Shown here one piece after another: positions 1 through 7,977 of a DNA stretch of 64,000 nucleotides (position 1 is its first letter; every line of letters begins with the position of its first letter). The translations under genes were made by a program, and so were the position numbers. The stretch is from Bacillus sp. EB01 (GTDB taxonomy: Bacteria; Bacillota; Bacilli; Bacillales; Cytobacillaceae), in assembly GCF_000613125.1 (NCBI RefSeq), contig NZ_HG964497.1, forward strand, positions 2,713,189 through 2,777,188. The letters are read 5' to 3'. The notes beneath the pieces were generated by a model. It searched no databases and was not told the DNA's origin. It saw nothing but the letters and a program-made list of their open reading frames with translations.

Positions 1-1134
1 GTCACTTTAGTGTTCATCATATTCCTATTTATGATTATAAGCTGTATTTCTATATACAGTGCACAAAAGTATTCACCCTATGATGTCAACTTTGCACTCA
101 GGCAGGTTGTCTGGTTTTTTGTAGCAATAGGCTTTTCATCCTTTGTCTACCTGTTTGATTTTGAACAGATTAAGAGGATTTCACCTTATATTTACGGGTT
201 TGGCGTTTTGCTCCTGCTCGTGCTGTTTCTTGCTCCGGAATCCATTGCTCCAGAGACGAAGGGCGCCAAAGCATGGTTTGAGATTCCTGGCTTTGGATCA
301 CTGCAGCCTTCCGAATTTATGAAGGTATTTCTGATCATTTTCCTGGCCAGGGTTATTGTGAACCATAATGAAGTCCACTTAAATAGGACGTTGCAAACCG
401 ACTTTCTTCTGCTTTGTAAAATTGGCCTGACTGCCGCCTTTCCGCTCGGTTTTATCCTTTTACAGCCCGATGCGGGAACTGCTATGGCAATGACTGCAAT
501 TGTCATAGGGATGACCTTTATTTCGGGGATTAACTGGAGAATTATCGCGACACTTGGATTGATTGCTGCTGCTGTACTCGGAGGGCTTGTGTATATGTAT
601 ATAACCAACCCGGATTGGTTCCTGAATTTCATGGACCAGTATCAGCTCAACAGGATTCATTCCTGGCTGGAACCATTTGAGGACCGCGGAAATACTTCAT
701 ACCAGCTGGCAAATTCGATTCTGGCTATCGGCTCCGGGACAATGTACGGCAAAGGCTTTAACTTGGCCCAGGTTAATGTACCAGAAGCTCATTCCGATTT
801 TATTTTTACGATTATCGGAGAGGAATTTGGATTCTTCGGTGCAAGCATTGTCATATCCTTGTATTTTATGCTGATTTATCGAATTATCGTCATCGCCCTC
901 CAGAACAAGGGTTATTATGAAAGTCTTATTGCAACTGGCGTCATTTCAGTACTCACTTTTCATATTTTTGAAAATATCGGAATGGTTATCGGACTTGTAC
1001 CAATTACAGGTATCCCACTGCCGCTATTGAGCTACGGCGGAAGTTCTCTTCTTGGAACCATGCTTTCACTGGCGCTTGTCCTGAACATTTCCGCTAAAAC
1101 GAAGAAATACATGTTTGGGGAAAATAGTGACTGA
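1..1134 (+). CDS. rodA: RodA/FtsW-type SEDS peptidoglycan polymerase, 5' end outside window
   Basis: A polytopic membrane protein of the SEDS family, which polymerises glycan strands from lipid II with a partner class B PBP. The frame is open from base 1, so the true start lies upstream; the GTG at 10 is internal. Visible family marks are PSEFMK near residue 100, the VPEAHSDFIF loop near 258-266 holding the Asp expected to be catalytic, and the C-terminal GIPLPLLSYGGSS. The sequence is closer to RodA (elongation) than to FtsW or SpoVE, but the missing N-terminus makes that assignment less firm. The gene is followed at once by a hairpin terminator and faces the pheromone module convergently. 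Confidence 0.85.
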   Translation, partial: VTLVFIIFLFMIISCISIYSAQKYSPYDVNFALRQVVWFFVAIGFSSFVYLFDFEQIKRISPYIYGFGVLLLLVLFLAPESIAPETKGAKAWFEIPGFGSLQPSEFMKVFLIIFLARVIVNHNEVHLNRTLQTDFLLLCKIGLTAAFPLGFILLQPDAGTAMAMTAIVIGMTFISGINWRIIATLGLIAAAVLGGLVYMYITNPDWFLNFMDQYQLNRIHSWLEPFEDRGNTSYQLANSILAIGSGTMYGKGFNLAQVNVPEAHSDFIFTIIGEEFGFFGASIVISLYFMLIYRIIVIALQNKGYYESLIATGVISVLTFHIFENIGMVIGLVPITGIPLPLLSYGGSSLLGTMLSLALVLNISAKTKKYMFGENSD

Positions 1135-1148
1135 TTTTGATTCCATTA

Positions 1149-1184
1149 CAAAAGGCGCACTCCTTAATGGATGCGCCTTTCGCT
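1149..1184. terminator. Bidirectional hairpin terminator between rodA and the pheromone gene
   Basis: A 9-bp stem, AAAGGCGCA at 1151-1159 pairing with TGCGCCTTT at 1172-1180. It sits between convergent genes and is A/T-rich on both sides, so it can serve both strands. Confidence 0.7.
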
Positions 1185-1203
1185 GTATTCGGTTTTCTAG
1201 AGT

Positions 1204-1395
1204 TTATAGCGGTGGGTGAATTGGATGCGCAGTCGTATAACTCTCTACAGAAAGCGGTGGGTGGATCGGATGCGCTGCGGCTGTATCCTCGATCGTTAAC
1301 GGCGGGTGAATTGGGTGTGCTGATGCAGGTGCAGCACCTACTGCGAATAAACCAAGGGCAAATGCCGAACTAAGGATGATAATTGCTTTTTTCAT
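1204..1395 (-). CDS. Exported pheromone propeptide with three copies of HPIHPPL
   Basis: A 63-residue protein: MKKA start, hydrophobic core, signal peptidase site APASA, then three exact copies of HPIHPPL. Copy one follows the AxA cleavage site directly, copies two and three follow TAAA and TTA, and the third ends the protein. Copies are 15 residues apart with variable linkers (TIEDTAA, SVESYTT). Codon use differs between copies, so this is not a recent DNA slip. I chose the ATG at 1395 because TGAGGAGG lies just upstream; that Shine-Dalgarno contains the stop codon of the regulator gene, implying translational coupling. By analogy with PapR, NprX and Phr peptides (known), the secreted propeptide would be trimmed, re-imported by an oligopeptide permease and bound by the adjacent TPR regulator (inference). 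The exact mature form is unknown. Confidence 0.8.
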   Translation of the reverse strand: MKKAIIILSSAFALGLFAVGAAPASAHPIHPPLTIEDTAAAHPIHPPLSVESYTTAHPIHPPL

Positions 1396-1406
1396 TGTAC
1401 TCCTCC

Positions 1407-2627
1407 TCAATTAATTTTATTTAAATAAATGACTGCCTGTTCGAACTTGCCCCCCTGGGTGTAATGTTCGGCAAGCAATTTATAGAAATGGGCAAGATCA
1501 TCTTTGTGCTCTTTCCCATCTTCCAACAAAGGAATAACTTTTGCCTGTAAATACTCGTATGCTTTTGGCTCGGAGGAATCCAGCATCAGGTAGAAAGACG
1601 CAAGATTCTTGTATTTTTTACTGCCCAGCTCGTTCGCTAGGGCAAGGACATCCTCGAAGTATGCCTTTGCTACTTCGGTTTCGAATATAGAATGCTTCGT
1701 CTCACCAATGGTATACAGAGTGACAAGGTAATCTATCCCTTTTTCCTTTTTCATGGACAGGCTTTTTTCGAAAAAGTGGATTGCTTGATTTGGCTTTTGC
1801 ATTTTTTTCTGCAAGAAACCCATATTGTGATAAATCATTGGCAGCAATGCCTGCTCGTTCAAAAGCTCAGCATTGCGGATTAAATGCACAAAGCATGACG
1901 ACGCTTCTTCATAAATTTTGGAGTGGGTGTAGTTGATGCCAAGCAGCATTAGTACATGAAGGATTCGCCTGAAATTATGCTGCTCCATAAAATGCTGAAG
2001 GGCTTTTTTACCAAAGTGGATGGCATGGCCTGGCTCCAGCATGTGGCTCTTGGCAAATGCCCGGTGATAAAGGAACTCACCGATACTCAAATTTCCCATA
2101 AATTGGCCGTCCAGTCTTTCCAGGATAAGATCGGCTTGATGGTACTTTGCCTTGGACATTAAATGAATGCTGATAAAATAATCAAAAAGGTTTCTCTCCT
2201 GCCGGGAAAAATTATTCGACTGCTTCCTAAGCAAATCATTCTGGCTTTCTGCATCGCTTGCATACCCCTTAAACAAAAGATATCTATATTTATAGAGTTC
2301 ATATGTATACATATACGATGAGAAATGAATGAGACTGCCTAAACCTGATAGTCTTTCAAATAGTAAGTCGGCTTCGGTCCGAATTTGGAAATTCATCGCT
2401 GCATCAAAATCCTCTAGCAGCTGCTTGATCTCCCCATCTTTTCCTTCAATATCCTCGACCTCTATTCCCAGCCTTTCAAGCAGGAGTGCAATGGTTTCCC
2501 TATTCCCTTCCTTGGAGTTGTGCTCAATCTTACTGAGATGAGGAATGGAGCATATTCCTTCTGCAAGCTCCTTTTGCGTCATCCCCCTTTGAGTCCTGTA
2601 GTACTTAATTAACGGTCCTACTTCCAT
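1407..2627 (-). CDS. RRNPP-type peptide-responsive regulator: HTH plus TPR-like repeats
   Basis: A 406-residue protein with an XRE-type helix-turn-helix at about residues 5-62 (IKYYRTQRGMTQKEL, then SIPHLSKIE) and an all-helical repeat region over about residues 100-400 that resembles TPRs (for example the stretch around 262-300 containing MGFLQKK and AIHFFEKSL). Length and layout match NprR (about 420 aa) better than PlcR (about 285 aa). It is encoded immediately before the HPIHPPL propeptide and downstream of a secreted subtilisin, as nprR-nprX neighbours a protease in the Bacillus cereus group (known). Start: ATG at 2627 behind GGTGAGG. Target genes are unknown; the protease next door is the obvious candidate. 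Confidence 0.8.
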   Translation of the reverse strand: MEVGPLIKYYRTQRGMTQKELAEGICSIPHLSKIEHNSKEGNRETIALLLERLGIEVEDIEGKDGEIKQLLEDFDAAMNFQIRTEADLLFERLSGLGSLIHFSSYMYTYELYKYRYLLFKGYASDAESQNDLLRKQSNNFSRQERNLFDYFISIHLMSKAKYHQADLILERLDGQFMGNLSIGEFLYHRAFAKSHMLEPGHAIHFGKKALQHFMEQHNFRRILHVLMLLGINYTHSKIYEEASSCFVHLIRNAELLNEQALLPMIYHNMGFLQKKMQKPNQAIHFFEKSLSMKKEKGIDYLVTLYTIGETKHSIFETEVAKAYFEDVLALANELGSKKYKNLASFYLMLDSSEPKAYEYLQAKVIPLLEDGKEHKDDLAHFYKLLAEHYTQGGKFEQAVIYLNKIN

Positions 2628-2734
2628 AAAACCTCACCAACTGTTTTCTTTTTACTCTATCATAAATAAGTAAAATGAAACGAGATTATTCTTAATAATT
2701 CGAATTTTATTTTACTATAATACCAGTAAATACC

Positions 2735-2763
2735 CAAAACCATCCAGCAATAAGGCCGGATGG
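2735..2763 (-). terminator. Terminator of the subtilisin gene
   Basis: On the minus strand CCATCC and GGATGG (plus-strand 2741-2763) form a stem followed by TTTTGGG. It lies about 50 bases past the protease stop, so the downstream regulator probably has its own promoter. Confidence 0.55.
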
Positions 2764-2812
2764 CATGGGATTCAATCGTGTTGTGTCGTATAGTGGATTT
2801 GATGTGTACCCC

Positions 2813-4063
2813 TTATTTTACGCGCGGGAATCCAAAGCCTGATGCATAGTCATCGCCTGTAGCAGCACCTGTACCACCTTTAATGTCGTATAATTTTGCG
2901 CGATTTTGAAGCTCAGTACGAAGCTGGACATTGGAGAGTGATTTGTTTTCAGCCCAGATTTTCGCTGCAAGCCCAGAAATATGAGGGGTTGCCATTGAAG
3001 TGCCGCTCATAGTTGTGTATCCACCACTTGTAGCAGTCGAATATACTGCCCCACCCGGTGCAGAAAGTTCAACATCGCGTTCCTGGATTACATAATCTCC
3101 ATCTGTATTTGGGTTGCCCCTTGATGAGAAGTCGGATACTTTATGCGTTCCATTTACAAACGTGTTATCTAGGGATGCAACAGCTATTGCATTTACCAAT
3201 GCGCCAGGGTAGCCAATTGTATTGGCGCTAGGACCGCTGTTTCCTGCCGCAGCCACCACAAGGACTCCTTTTCCGTAAGCATAATCAACAGCACTTGCAA
3301 TCAGTGAATCTTTAGAGCTTGATCCAAGTGACATGGAAACAACTGTCTTTGCACCAGAGCTACTCGCTTGATCAGCTGCATGACGGATTGCTGCAGCAAT
3401 ATCATCGGAATAGCCTGATCCACGGTCGTTCAGGACTTTGTAAGCCCAAAGCTCTGCTTGAGGAGCAACACCATAAATTCCGGTTCCGTTTCCTCCGTTA
3501 GCAAGGACTGTTCCGGAAACATGAGTTCCATGGCCATTTTTATCGTTACACACTCCATTAACAAGTGGAGATGTGCGCTGTGTGAAGTCCTTACACTGCT
3601 CAACATTTGCAACGAGGTCAGTGTGCGCCTTGTTTACGCCTGTATCCAGGACAGCTACCTTGATACCATCGCCGCCGAATGTAGATTGAATAGTAGAATC
3701 ATTATAAATGGCTTCAATTCCCCATGGTGTTTGGTCAGTTGGCGCAGCTTGAGTTGTCACATCCCCTGGTTTTGCATCGAGGGTAACTTCCTCAACCAAG
3801 CTTACATTAAGATTTTTATTTTTCAATAAAGCCTTATATTGGCTTTCATTGACTGTCGTAGTGAATCCTTGAACGCCAAAATCGTGGCGCTTTCCATAGT
3901 TTTGCTTTGCCGTTGCTTTTTCTGAACTGCTTCCATTAATCAATACCCGGTAGGAATCCTTCGCTGCCTGTTCAGGTGCTTGCCCGAATGCAGCTGTAGC
4001 AAAAACGGAAACTCCCAATACTAAATTCAAAACAGCCGATCCTATTTTGGTTCTCTTCTTCAT
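2813..4063 (-). CDS. Secreted subtilisin-type serine protease (S8) with I9 propeptide
   Basis: A 416-residue preproprotein: signal peptide (MKKRTK, hydrophobic run, AFG or AFA cut region), an inhibitor I9-like propeptide to about residue 110 (YRVLINGSSSEKAT, then VQGFTTTVNESQ), then the subtilase domain. The triad is visible as VAVLDTGV (Asp), NGHGTHVSG (His) and SGTSMATPH (Ser), with AAAGNSG as the oxyanion-hole region. Two cysteines flank the segment before the catalytic His, possibly a disulfide. The ATG at 4063 has GAGGAGC upstream; a longer ORF reaching 4159 lacks a ribosome site. It probably acts as an extracellular scavenging protease, and its place beside the RRNPP regulator suggests cell-density control (inference). 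Confidence 0.88.
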   Translation of the reverse strand: MKKRTKIGSAVLNLVLGVSVFATAAFGQAPEQAAKDSYRVLINGSSSEKATAKQNYGKRHDFGVQGFTTTVNESQYKALLKNKNLNVSLVEEVTLDAKPGDVTTQAAPTDQTPWGIEAIYNDSTIQSTFGGDGIKVAVLDTGVNKAHTDLVANVEQCKDFTQRTSPLVNGVCNDKNGHGTHVSGTVLANGGNGTGIYGVAPQAELWAYKVLNDRGSGYSDDIAAAIRHAADQASSSGAKTVVSMSLGSSSKDSLIASAVDYAYGKGVLVVAAAGNSGPSANTIGYPGALVNAIAVASLDNTFVNGTHKVSDFSSRGNPNTDGDYVIQERDVELSAPGGAVYSTATSGGYTTMSGTSMATPHISGLAAKIWAENKSLSNVQLRTELQNRAKLYDIKGGTGAATGDDYASGFGFPRVK

Positions 4064-4092
4064 TTGCTTGCTCCTCTCGAGTCTGAAAATCT

Positions 4093-4147
4093 GCAGCAAT
4101 GTGTGCTGCTTATTATTAGTATATTTAAACAATTCAGATACTAGCAA
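4093..4147 (-). promoter_or_regulatory. Candidate protease promoter and leader palindrome
   Basis: On the minus strand TTGCTA (plus 4142-4147) and TATACT (plus 4118-4123) are 18 bases apart, a plausible sigma-A promoter. Just downstream GCAGC and GCTGC (plus 4093-4109) form an inverted repeat with a 7-base centre, about 30 bases before the protease start. It could be an operator or an mRNA hairpin. No experiment supports either. Confidence 0.35.
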
Positions 4148-4277
4148 TCTCAAACTCATCTTTGATTATTGGGAAAATTATCGCGTAAGAGCTCACAATT
4201 TATTCACTTCTTCTGCAAAAATTCTGCGCATAACTGCCTAGTAGAATATATTTATCACGTATTAGGAGGAGATAAAA

Positions 4278-4523
4278 ATGAAAAAATTCGCGGTTACACT
4301 TTTCGGAGCGGCTATTTTATTAGGTGCAAGCTCGGCTGGTGCTTTAGCAGAGGAAACTGGTAAAGGAATTGATATAAACTTCGGGAAAATGAAAGAGCAT
4401 ATCCAGCAAATGCACCCTGAAATGAATGAAAAAGAGCTAAAGGAAATGTATAAAAACTGTCATGGAACTGGCGGTGCTGAAGCATCCAAAAACTTTAACA
4501 TGATGGATTCAAACCACTTTTAA
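4278..4523 (+). CDS. Small exported protein of unknown function
   Basis: An 81-residue protein with a clear signal peptide (MKKFAVTLFGAAILLG, then ALAEE as cut site) and a mature part of about 57 residues containing MHPEMNEKELKEMYKNCHG. The pattern of a Met/His-rich helix ending in a Cys-His pair recurs in small secreted Bacillus proteins that are often mislabelled as dehydrogenases. I see no catalytic domain. A Cys/His pair plus several Met could bind a metal, which is only a guess. The start has a strong AGGAGGAG. It is divergent from the protease and followed by its own terminator, so it is a single-gene unit. Confidence 0.75.
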   Translation: MKKFAVTLFGAAILLGASSAGALAEETGKGIDINFGKMKEHIQQMHPEMNEKELKEMYKNCHGTGGAEASKNFNMMDSNHF

Positions 4524-4540
4524 GTTGGGAAAAAAATAAA

Positions 4541-4576
4541 AAACAGGTCCCTAAAATTTTTGAGCCTGTTTTTTGA
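4541..4576 (+). terminator. Rho-independent terminator
   Basis: AAACAGG and CCTGTTT form the stem (4541-4574), followed by a T run. It directly follows the small exported protein gene. Confidence 0.75.
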
Positions 4577-4986
4577 ATTGGCCTTTGTGTATAAAATTAC
4601 AAAATTTTGTATATTTTTCCGAAATAGTAATGAATGTTTATCTGTTAAATCTTGATTGATGGCCCAAGGCAATAACCCATAAGTTGTTTTCGGAACCCTC
4701 AAAACATGGTAACCTCGCGCAATCTTTTAGAACATCTCCTCCCGCCCACCTAATGTCAGTCCAACCCTCTTCCTCTCGATTCTCCCATTGCGAGAACTCG
4801 GAACTATTCCGAATTAAGCTAACCCCGCTACCCTTTTAAAGTTTTACCTTTAAGAACAAGGATACCGCCATTACTGCCACATTTATAAAGTGGTACATAC
4901 CGTCTGCAAATTTTTACTTTTTTTGTATCCTTTTACCTATCCGAATGCTATTCTACAAGTTGAAAATAGGGATTGGAGTGAAAGTT
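4577..4986. other. Gene-free stretch, content unexplained
   Basis: About 410 bases without a convincing reading frame. The part around 4700-4845 is richer in C than its surroundings and has no repeat match elsewhere in the window. I recognise no RNA family in it. The rest is A/T-rich and leads into the HIT gene. Confidence 0.4.
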
Positions 4987-5475
4987 ATGAGAAAAATTAC
5001 TCTGGCTAATGGAGAAACAGTGGAAGTACAATGCTTGAGCTGCGCCATAACAAGCGGGCTTATTGAACCTGAAGGCGGCACCGTAATCGAATCGGAATAT
5101 TTCCATGCACACCAGGATGTTGCCTATCCAATCGAAGGGCTTGTCATTCTTGCATCAAAGCGCCATTTCTCCTGCCTGGATGAAATTTACGATGAGGAGG
5201 CCGCTGACCTGATAGGCATACTCAGGAAAATCCGGGCCGCACAGCGTGAAGCGCTTGGTATTGACTATGTTTATTATTTTTATAATGAAGACACAACCCA
5301 CCATTTTCATATATGGATGGTTCCCCGCTACCCGTGGATGGAGGCGTTTGGCCGTTCTGTCGAATCTGTCCGCCCAGTCCTCCTCCATGCAAGACATAAA
5401 CTTAACACTGAAGAAAACCGGAAGAATGTCCATGACGCCCTAAAAAAATTAAGGCGAAACTTGCAGGGAATCTAA
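4987..5475 (+). CDS. HIT-family hydrolase-like protein
   Basis: A 162-residue protein of the histidine-triad superfamily. The triad region reads THHFHIWMVPR at about residues 104-114 (His-x-His pattern), and the N-terminal half has the GLVILASKRH strand typical of HIT proteins. HIT enzymes cleave nucleotidyl phosphoester or phosphoramidate bonds; the substrate here cannot be told. Two cysteines (CLSC) near residue 17 could bind metal. I chose ATG 4987 with GGAG upstream rather than the ATG at 4945, whose first 14 residues are low-complexity. No operon partner is evident. Confidence 0.75.
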   Translation: MRKITLANGETVEVQCLSCAITSGLIEPEGGTVIESEYFHAHQDVAYPIEGLVILASKRHFSCLDEIYDEEAADLIGILRKIRAAQREALGIDYVYYFYNEDTTHHFHIWMVPRYPWMEAFGRSVESVRPVLLHARHKLNTEENRKNVHDALKKLRRNLQGI

Positions 5476-5534
5476 CAGGTTTAATGCTGAAGACCTTCTT
5501 AGCTGCGTTTCTTTTCCAACAATTTTTTTAAAAA

Positions 5535-5563
5535 TGAAGCTTTTACTAAATTACCATCGTCTA
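5535..5563 (+). promoter_or_regulatory. Candidate ECF-sigma autoregulatory promoter
   Basis: TGAAGC (5535-5540), a 17-base spacer and CGTCTA (5558-5563) resemble the TGAAAC - CGTC elements used by Bacillus ECF sigma factors such as SigM, SigW and SigX (known). It lies about 34 bases before the start of an ECF sigma gene, the usual place for autoregulation. Confidence 0.45.
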
Positions 5564-5596
5564 AAGGGAAACAAGGAAGTCACATTAGGGGGATAG

Positions 5597-6169
5597 ATGA
5601 TGCCGAATGATTTAGCGGAAAGGCGGATTAATCAGGCGCACGATAATGAAGCAAAGCTGGAAGCGTTGATGGACGCCTACGGCGACAGTGTAAAAGGGTT
5701 GATTTACTCGTATGTTCGGGATTGGGGAATCGCCAGCGACCTCGTACAGGATGTGTTTGTTGCTGTTTATTTAAAATTAGACAGCTTTTCAGGCCGTTCG
5801 TCATATAAAACCTGGCTTTATGCAATTGCGATAAACCGTTCCAGGGACTATGTAAAGAGCTGGCATCATCGTCACATCTCTACTGCCGAAAAGATATTTT
5901 CTTTTTTGAAAGACAAAGGGCATACACCAGAGGAGGAGGCACTGACAAAGGATTCAAATCGTCAGCTTTTAAAGGCAGTCTGGTCACTTCCTCTAAAATA
6001 CAGGGAAGTTCTTCTCCTTCACTACTACCAGGACCTCTCCATTGTAGAAATAAGTGAAACTCTAAATCTTTCACCCAGTACCGTGAAGACAAGGCTGTAC
6101 CGGGCTCAGGATAAATTGAGGAAAACCTATACTCCGACTGAAAGAGGTGGCAATTGTGAATCAGTTTAG
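5597..6169 (+). CDS. ECF-type RNA polymerase sigma factor
   Basis: A 190-residue sigma-70 family protein with only regions 2 and 4. Region 2 spans about residues 25-92 (DLVQDVFVAVYLKL, then YKTWLYAIAINRSRDY) and region 4 about 125-180 (LPLKYREVLLLHYYQDLSI, then SPSTVKTRLYRA). It directs RNA polymerase to a small stress or envelope regulon. The start has GGGGG nearby. The next gene overlaps its 3' end by 14 bases and encodes a membrane protein likely to be the anti-sigma factor. The class resembles SigV/SigM/SigW-like factors, but I cannot assign the group. Confidence 0.88.
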   Translation: MMPNDLAERRINQAHDNEAKLEALMDAYGDSVKGLIYSYVRDWGIASDLVQDVFVAVYLKLDSFSGRSSYKTWLYAIAINRSRDYVKSWHHRHISTAEKIFSFLKDKGHTPEEEALTKDSNRQLLKAVWSLPLKYREVLLLHYYQDLSIVEISETLNLSPSTVKTRLYRAQDKLRKTYTPTERGGNCESV

Positions 6170-7286
6170 TGAGGAGCTGAAAAGTGCCATGCACGGAAGT
6201 GTTCCGGCAGAAGCGCGTTTAACCGATAATGAAAAAGAGCAAATCATGAACCGGATTCAGTCGCTAAAAGGAAAAAAGCCGCGAAGTAAGCGCGATATTC
6301 TACCTAAAGCACTGACAGCTATTGCAGCTGCAGGATTTATCTTTTTAGCTGGCGCTATTGCTGCAACCGAATCAGGATACTTGGAAGGCATAACGGGTTC
6401 CACACCAAATCCTCAGTCCAGCCGCCTCCCATTTTATGAACATATCGAGAAGGGTGATATCCTGAAGGGTTGGGAGCTTGTTAGAAAAACACCTAATTAC
6501 GGGCAATCCGATTTAATCGGAGCAACGTTTGAAGGAGTTGCTGTATTGTCAGGTATCCTAATTTATCAAGATGAAAAAGGCGGCGAATTTGCCAACAAGA
6601 TTGTTTTTATCCCTGATGCCCATTCTGCAAAGTTGCTGCCTACAGCCCACGGCGATGTTCGCGAGTTGGTCTTTAATGACATCGACATGAAAACTGTTGA
6701 GAAAATATATCAAATTAATCCTGGCAGTGTAGCGGAAAATGTGAAAATTGAAATCACTTCCTATACAGCCCTCCAGCATCGTGACAAAGATGTTGCAGAT
6801 GTCATTAATTTCAGGCGTGAGGTTATGGAGGATGATCCATCCCGAACATATACCTCCAGAAAGATTTCTGTTGATTCGGCTGGCAGGATTATCCTAAATA
6901 CAGAGTTAAATGCGATATACGAAAAGTATTCAACGAGCCATGATGATAAGTTACTTAATGGACTTGATCCATTCTCCGTATTCCTGTTATATTTCCATGC
7001 GGATGAAAAAGAAGACTATGCTGCGCAATATGCACTGTACAATAACAGTCCCGATGTGTATGCACCGTTTGCTTCACTCGAAGAATATATTAAGGAGTCG
7101 GAAAAGCAAAACAATGAGGACGTCATAGATTTATTAACTATTGTAAAAAGTTCCGGGGTGGTAAAAGAAGAGCTACGCGGTGATGGTACAGCAATCATCC
7201 ACATTTCGGATTTTGATGGCCTGGGTTTTCAGCTTACAAAAACCAAGGAAGGTATCTGGAAAGTAAACTGGCTGCCCATTCAATAA
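6156..7286 (+). CDS. Membrane protein, probable anti-sigma factor of the ECF sigma
   Basis: A 376-residue protein with a cytosolic N-terminus of about 45 residues, one membrane segment at about 48-68 (ALTAIAAAGFIFLAGAIAA) and a long outside domain of about 300 residues. The N-terminus has no His-x3-Cys-x2-Cys zinc anti-sigma motif, so it would be a non-zinc anti-sigma like RsiV or RsiX (inference from position and topology). I prefer GTG 6156 to GTG 6147 because AGAGGTGG is then well spaced. It overlaps the sigma gene by 14 bases. The outside domain is not one I recognise; its last part (near TAIIHISDFDG) looks like a small beta fold. Confidence 0.65.
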   Translation: MNQFSEELKSAMHGSVPAEARLTDNEKEQIMNRIQSLKGKKPRSKRDILPKALTAIAAAGFIFLAGAIAATESGYLEGITGSTPNPQSSRLPFYEHIEKGDILKGWELVRKTPNYGQSDLIGATFEGVAVLSGILIYQDEKGGEFANKIVFIPDAHSAKLLPTAHGDVRELVFNDIDMKTVEKIYQINPGSVAENVKIEITSYTALQHRDKDVADVINFRREVMEDDPSRTYTSRKISVDSAGRIILNTELNAIYEKYSTSHDDKLLNGLDPFSVFLLYFHADEKEDYAAQYALYNNSPDVYAPFASLEEYIKESEKQNNEDVIDLLTIVKSSGVVKEELRGDGTAIIHISDFDGLGFQLTKTKEGIWKVNWLPIQ

Positions 7287-7296
7287 GAACAGAGTT

Positions 7297-7332
7297 TTCG
7301 CCGCCGCTTTGATAGAGGCGGCGAATGTTTTT
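7297..7332 (+). terminator. Strong terminator of the sigma operon
   Basis: TTCGCCGCC (7297-7305) pairs with GGCGGCGAA (7317-7325), followed by a T run at 7327-7332. Confidence 0.85.
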
Positions 7333-7484
7333 TACATTTCGGGCTCCTGTCCGTCTACTTCCTGTTTAACCATTTCCTCTTCTTCCTCAACCGTTATCCT
7401 GGTAATTGTGTCCTGAAGGCTATGAAATGCCTCATCGAGATTTCTTCTTGACGGCAATGGCAGCTCTTGTTCGTTTTCCTTCAT
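7332..7484 (-). CDS. Small acidic protein, unknown
   Basis: A 50-residue, very acidic protein (EEEEE run near residue 36) with no membrane segment. The ATG at 7484 has AAAGGAGG upstream, a near-perfect ribosome site, which is the best evidence that it is real. No family recognised. It faces the sigma operon convergently. Confidence 0.55.
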   Translation of the reverse strand: MKENEQELPLPSRRNLDEAFHSLQDTITRITVEEEEEMVKQEVDGQEPEM

Positions 7485-7618
7485 GAAATCTCCTCCTTTT
7501 ACTTTACTTTTCTCCAATATAGGTTATTAGAAACATGGTTGGGTATTAAAAATGAGTAAAGCATTTTTTTTTGCGAAAAATAACGTAGAAACGAGAACAG
7601 CTAGAAAGGATGAGTGAA

Positions 7619-7819
7619 ATGAGCAAAGATAATAAAACTGACTCAACAAAAATTGCCGGAAAGATTTACGATGTCTCCGATTATCAAAAGGATAATGAAT
7701 TATCCTCTGGTTTGGCCGAAACACATGAGCAAGCAATGGATAGCTATATGGAAGGTGAAATCGGCGGTAAAATCGAGCGCCCGGATGGCAGTGAAGAAGA
7801 CCTGCCAAGGGGTAAATAA
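7619..7819 (+). CDS. yozQ: YozQ-like DUF4025 small protein
   Basis: A 66-residue hydrophilic protein with the DUF4025 pattern: AGKIYDVSDYQ near the start, GLAETHEQAMDSYMEG in the middle, then a Gly/Asp tail. Members are short Bacillus proteins of unknown role. Two ATGs compete; 7619 is preferred because AAAGGA then lies 8 bases upstream, whereas at 7610 the site touches the codon. Single-gene unit followed by a terminator. Confidence 0.7.
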   Translation: MSKDNKTDSTKIAGKIYDVSDYQKDNELSSGLAETHEQAMDSYMEGEIGGKIERPDGSEEDLPRGK

Positions 7820-7888
7820 GAAATTTATCTTATACGAGAAAATAATTAGGCTTTCGATTTAAGTTATCTAAAAGATTATAGTTAAACT

Positions 7889-7921
7889 GTGTCCTTGAGG
7901 GTTTCTCAGGGACACTTTTTT
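7889..7921 (+). terminator. Rho-independent terminator
   Basis: GTGTCC plus TTGAG pairs with CTCAGGGACAC (7889-7915), then a T run. It follows the yozQ-like gene. Confidence 0.8.
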
Positions 7922-7977
7922 AATTGTTATCCCCGCCATTTTCGCTGCCTTCTTGATGCTCATTTGTATTGATTATC

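Noticed and set aside
4700-4845. Unknown structured RNA
   Set aside because: C-rich stretch with some short inverted words, but no convincing stem set, promoter or terminator frames it.
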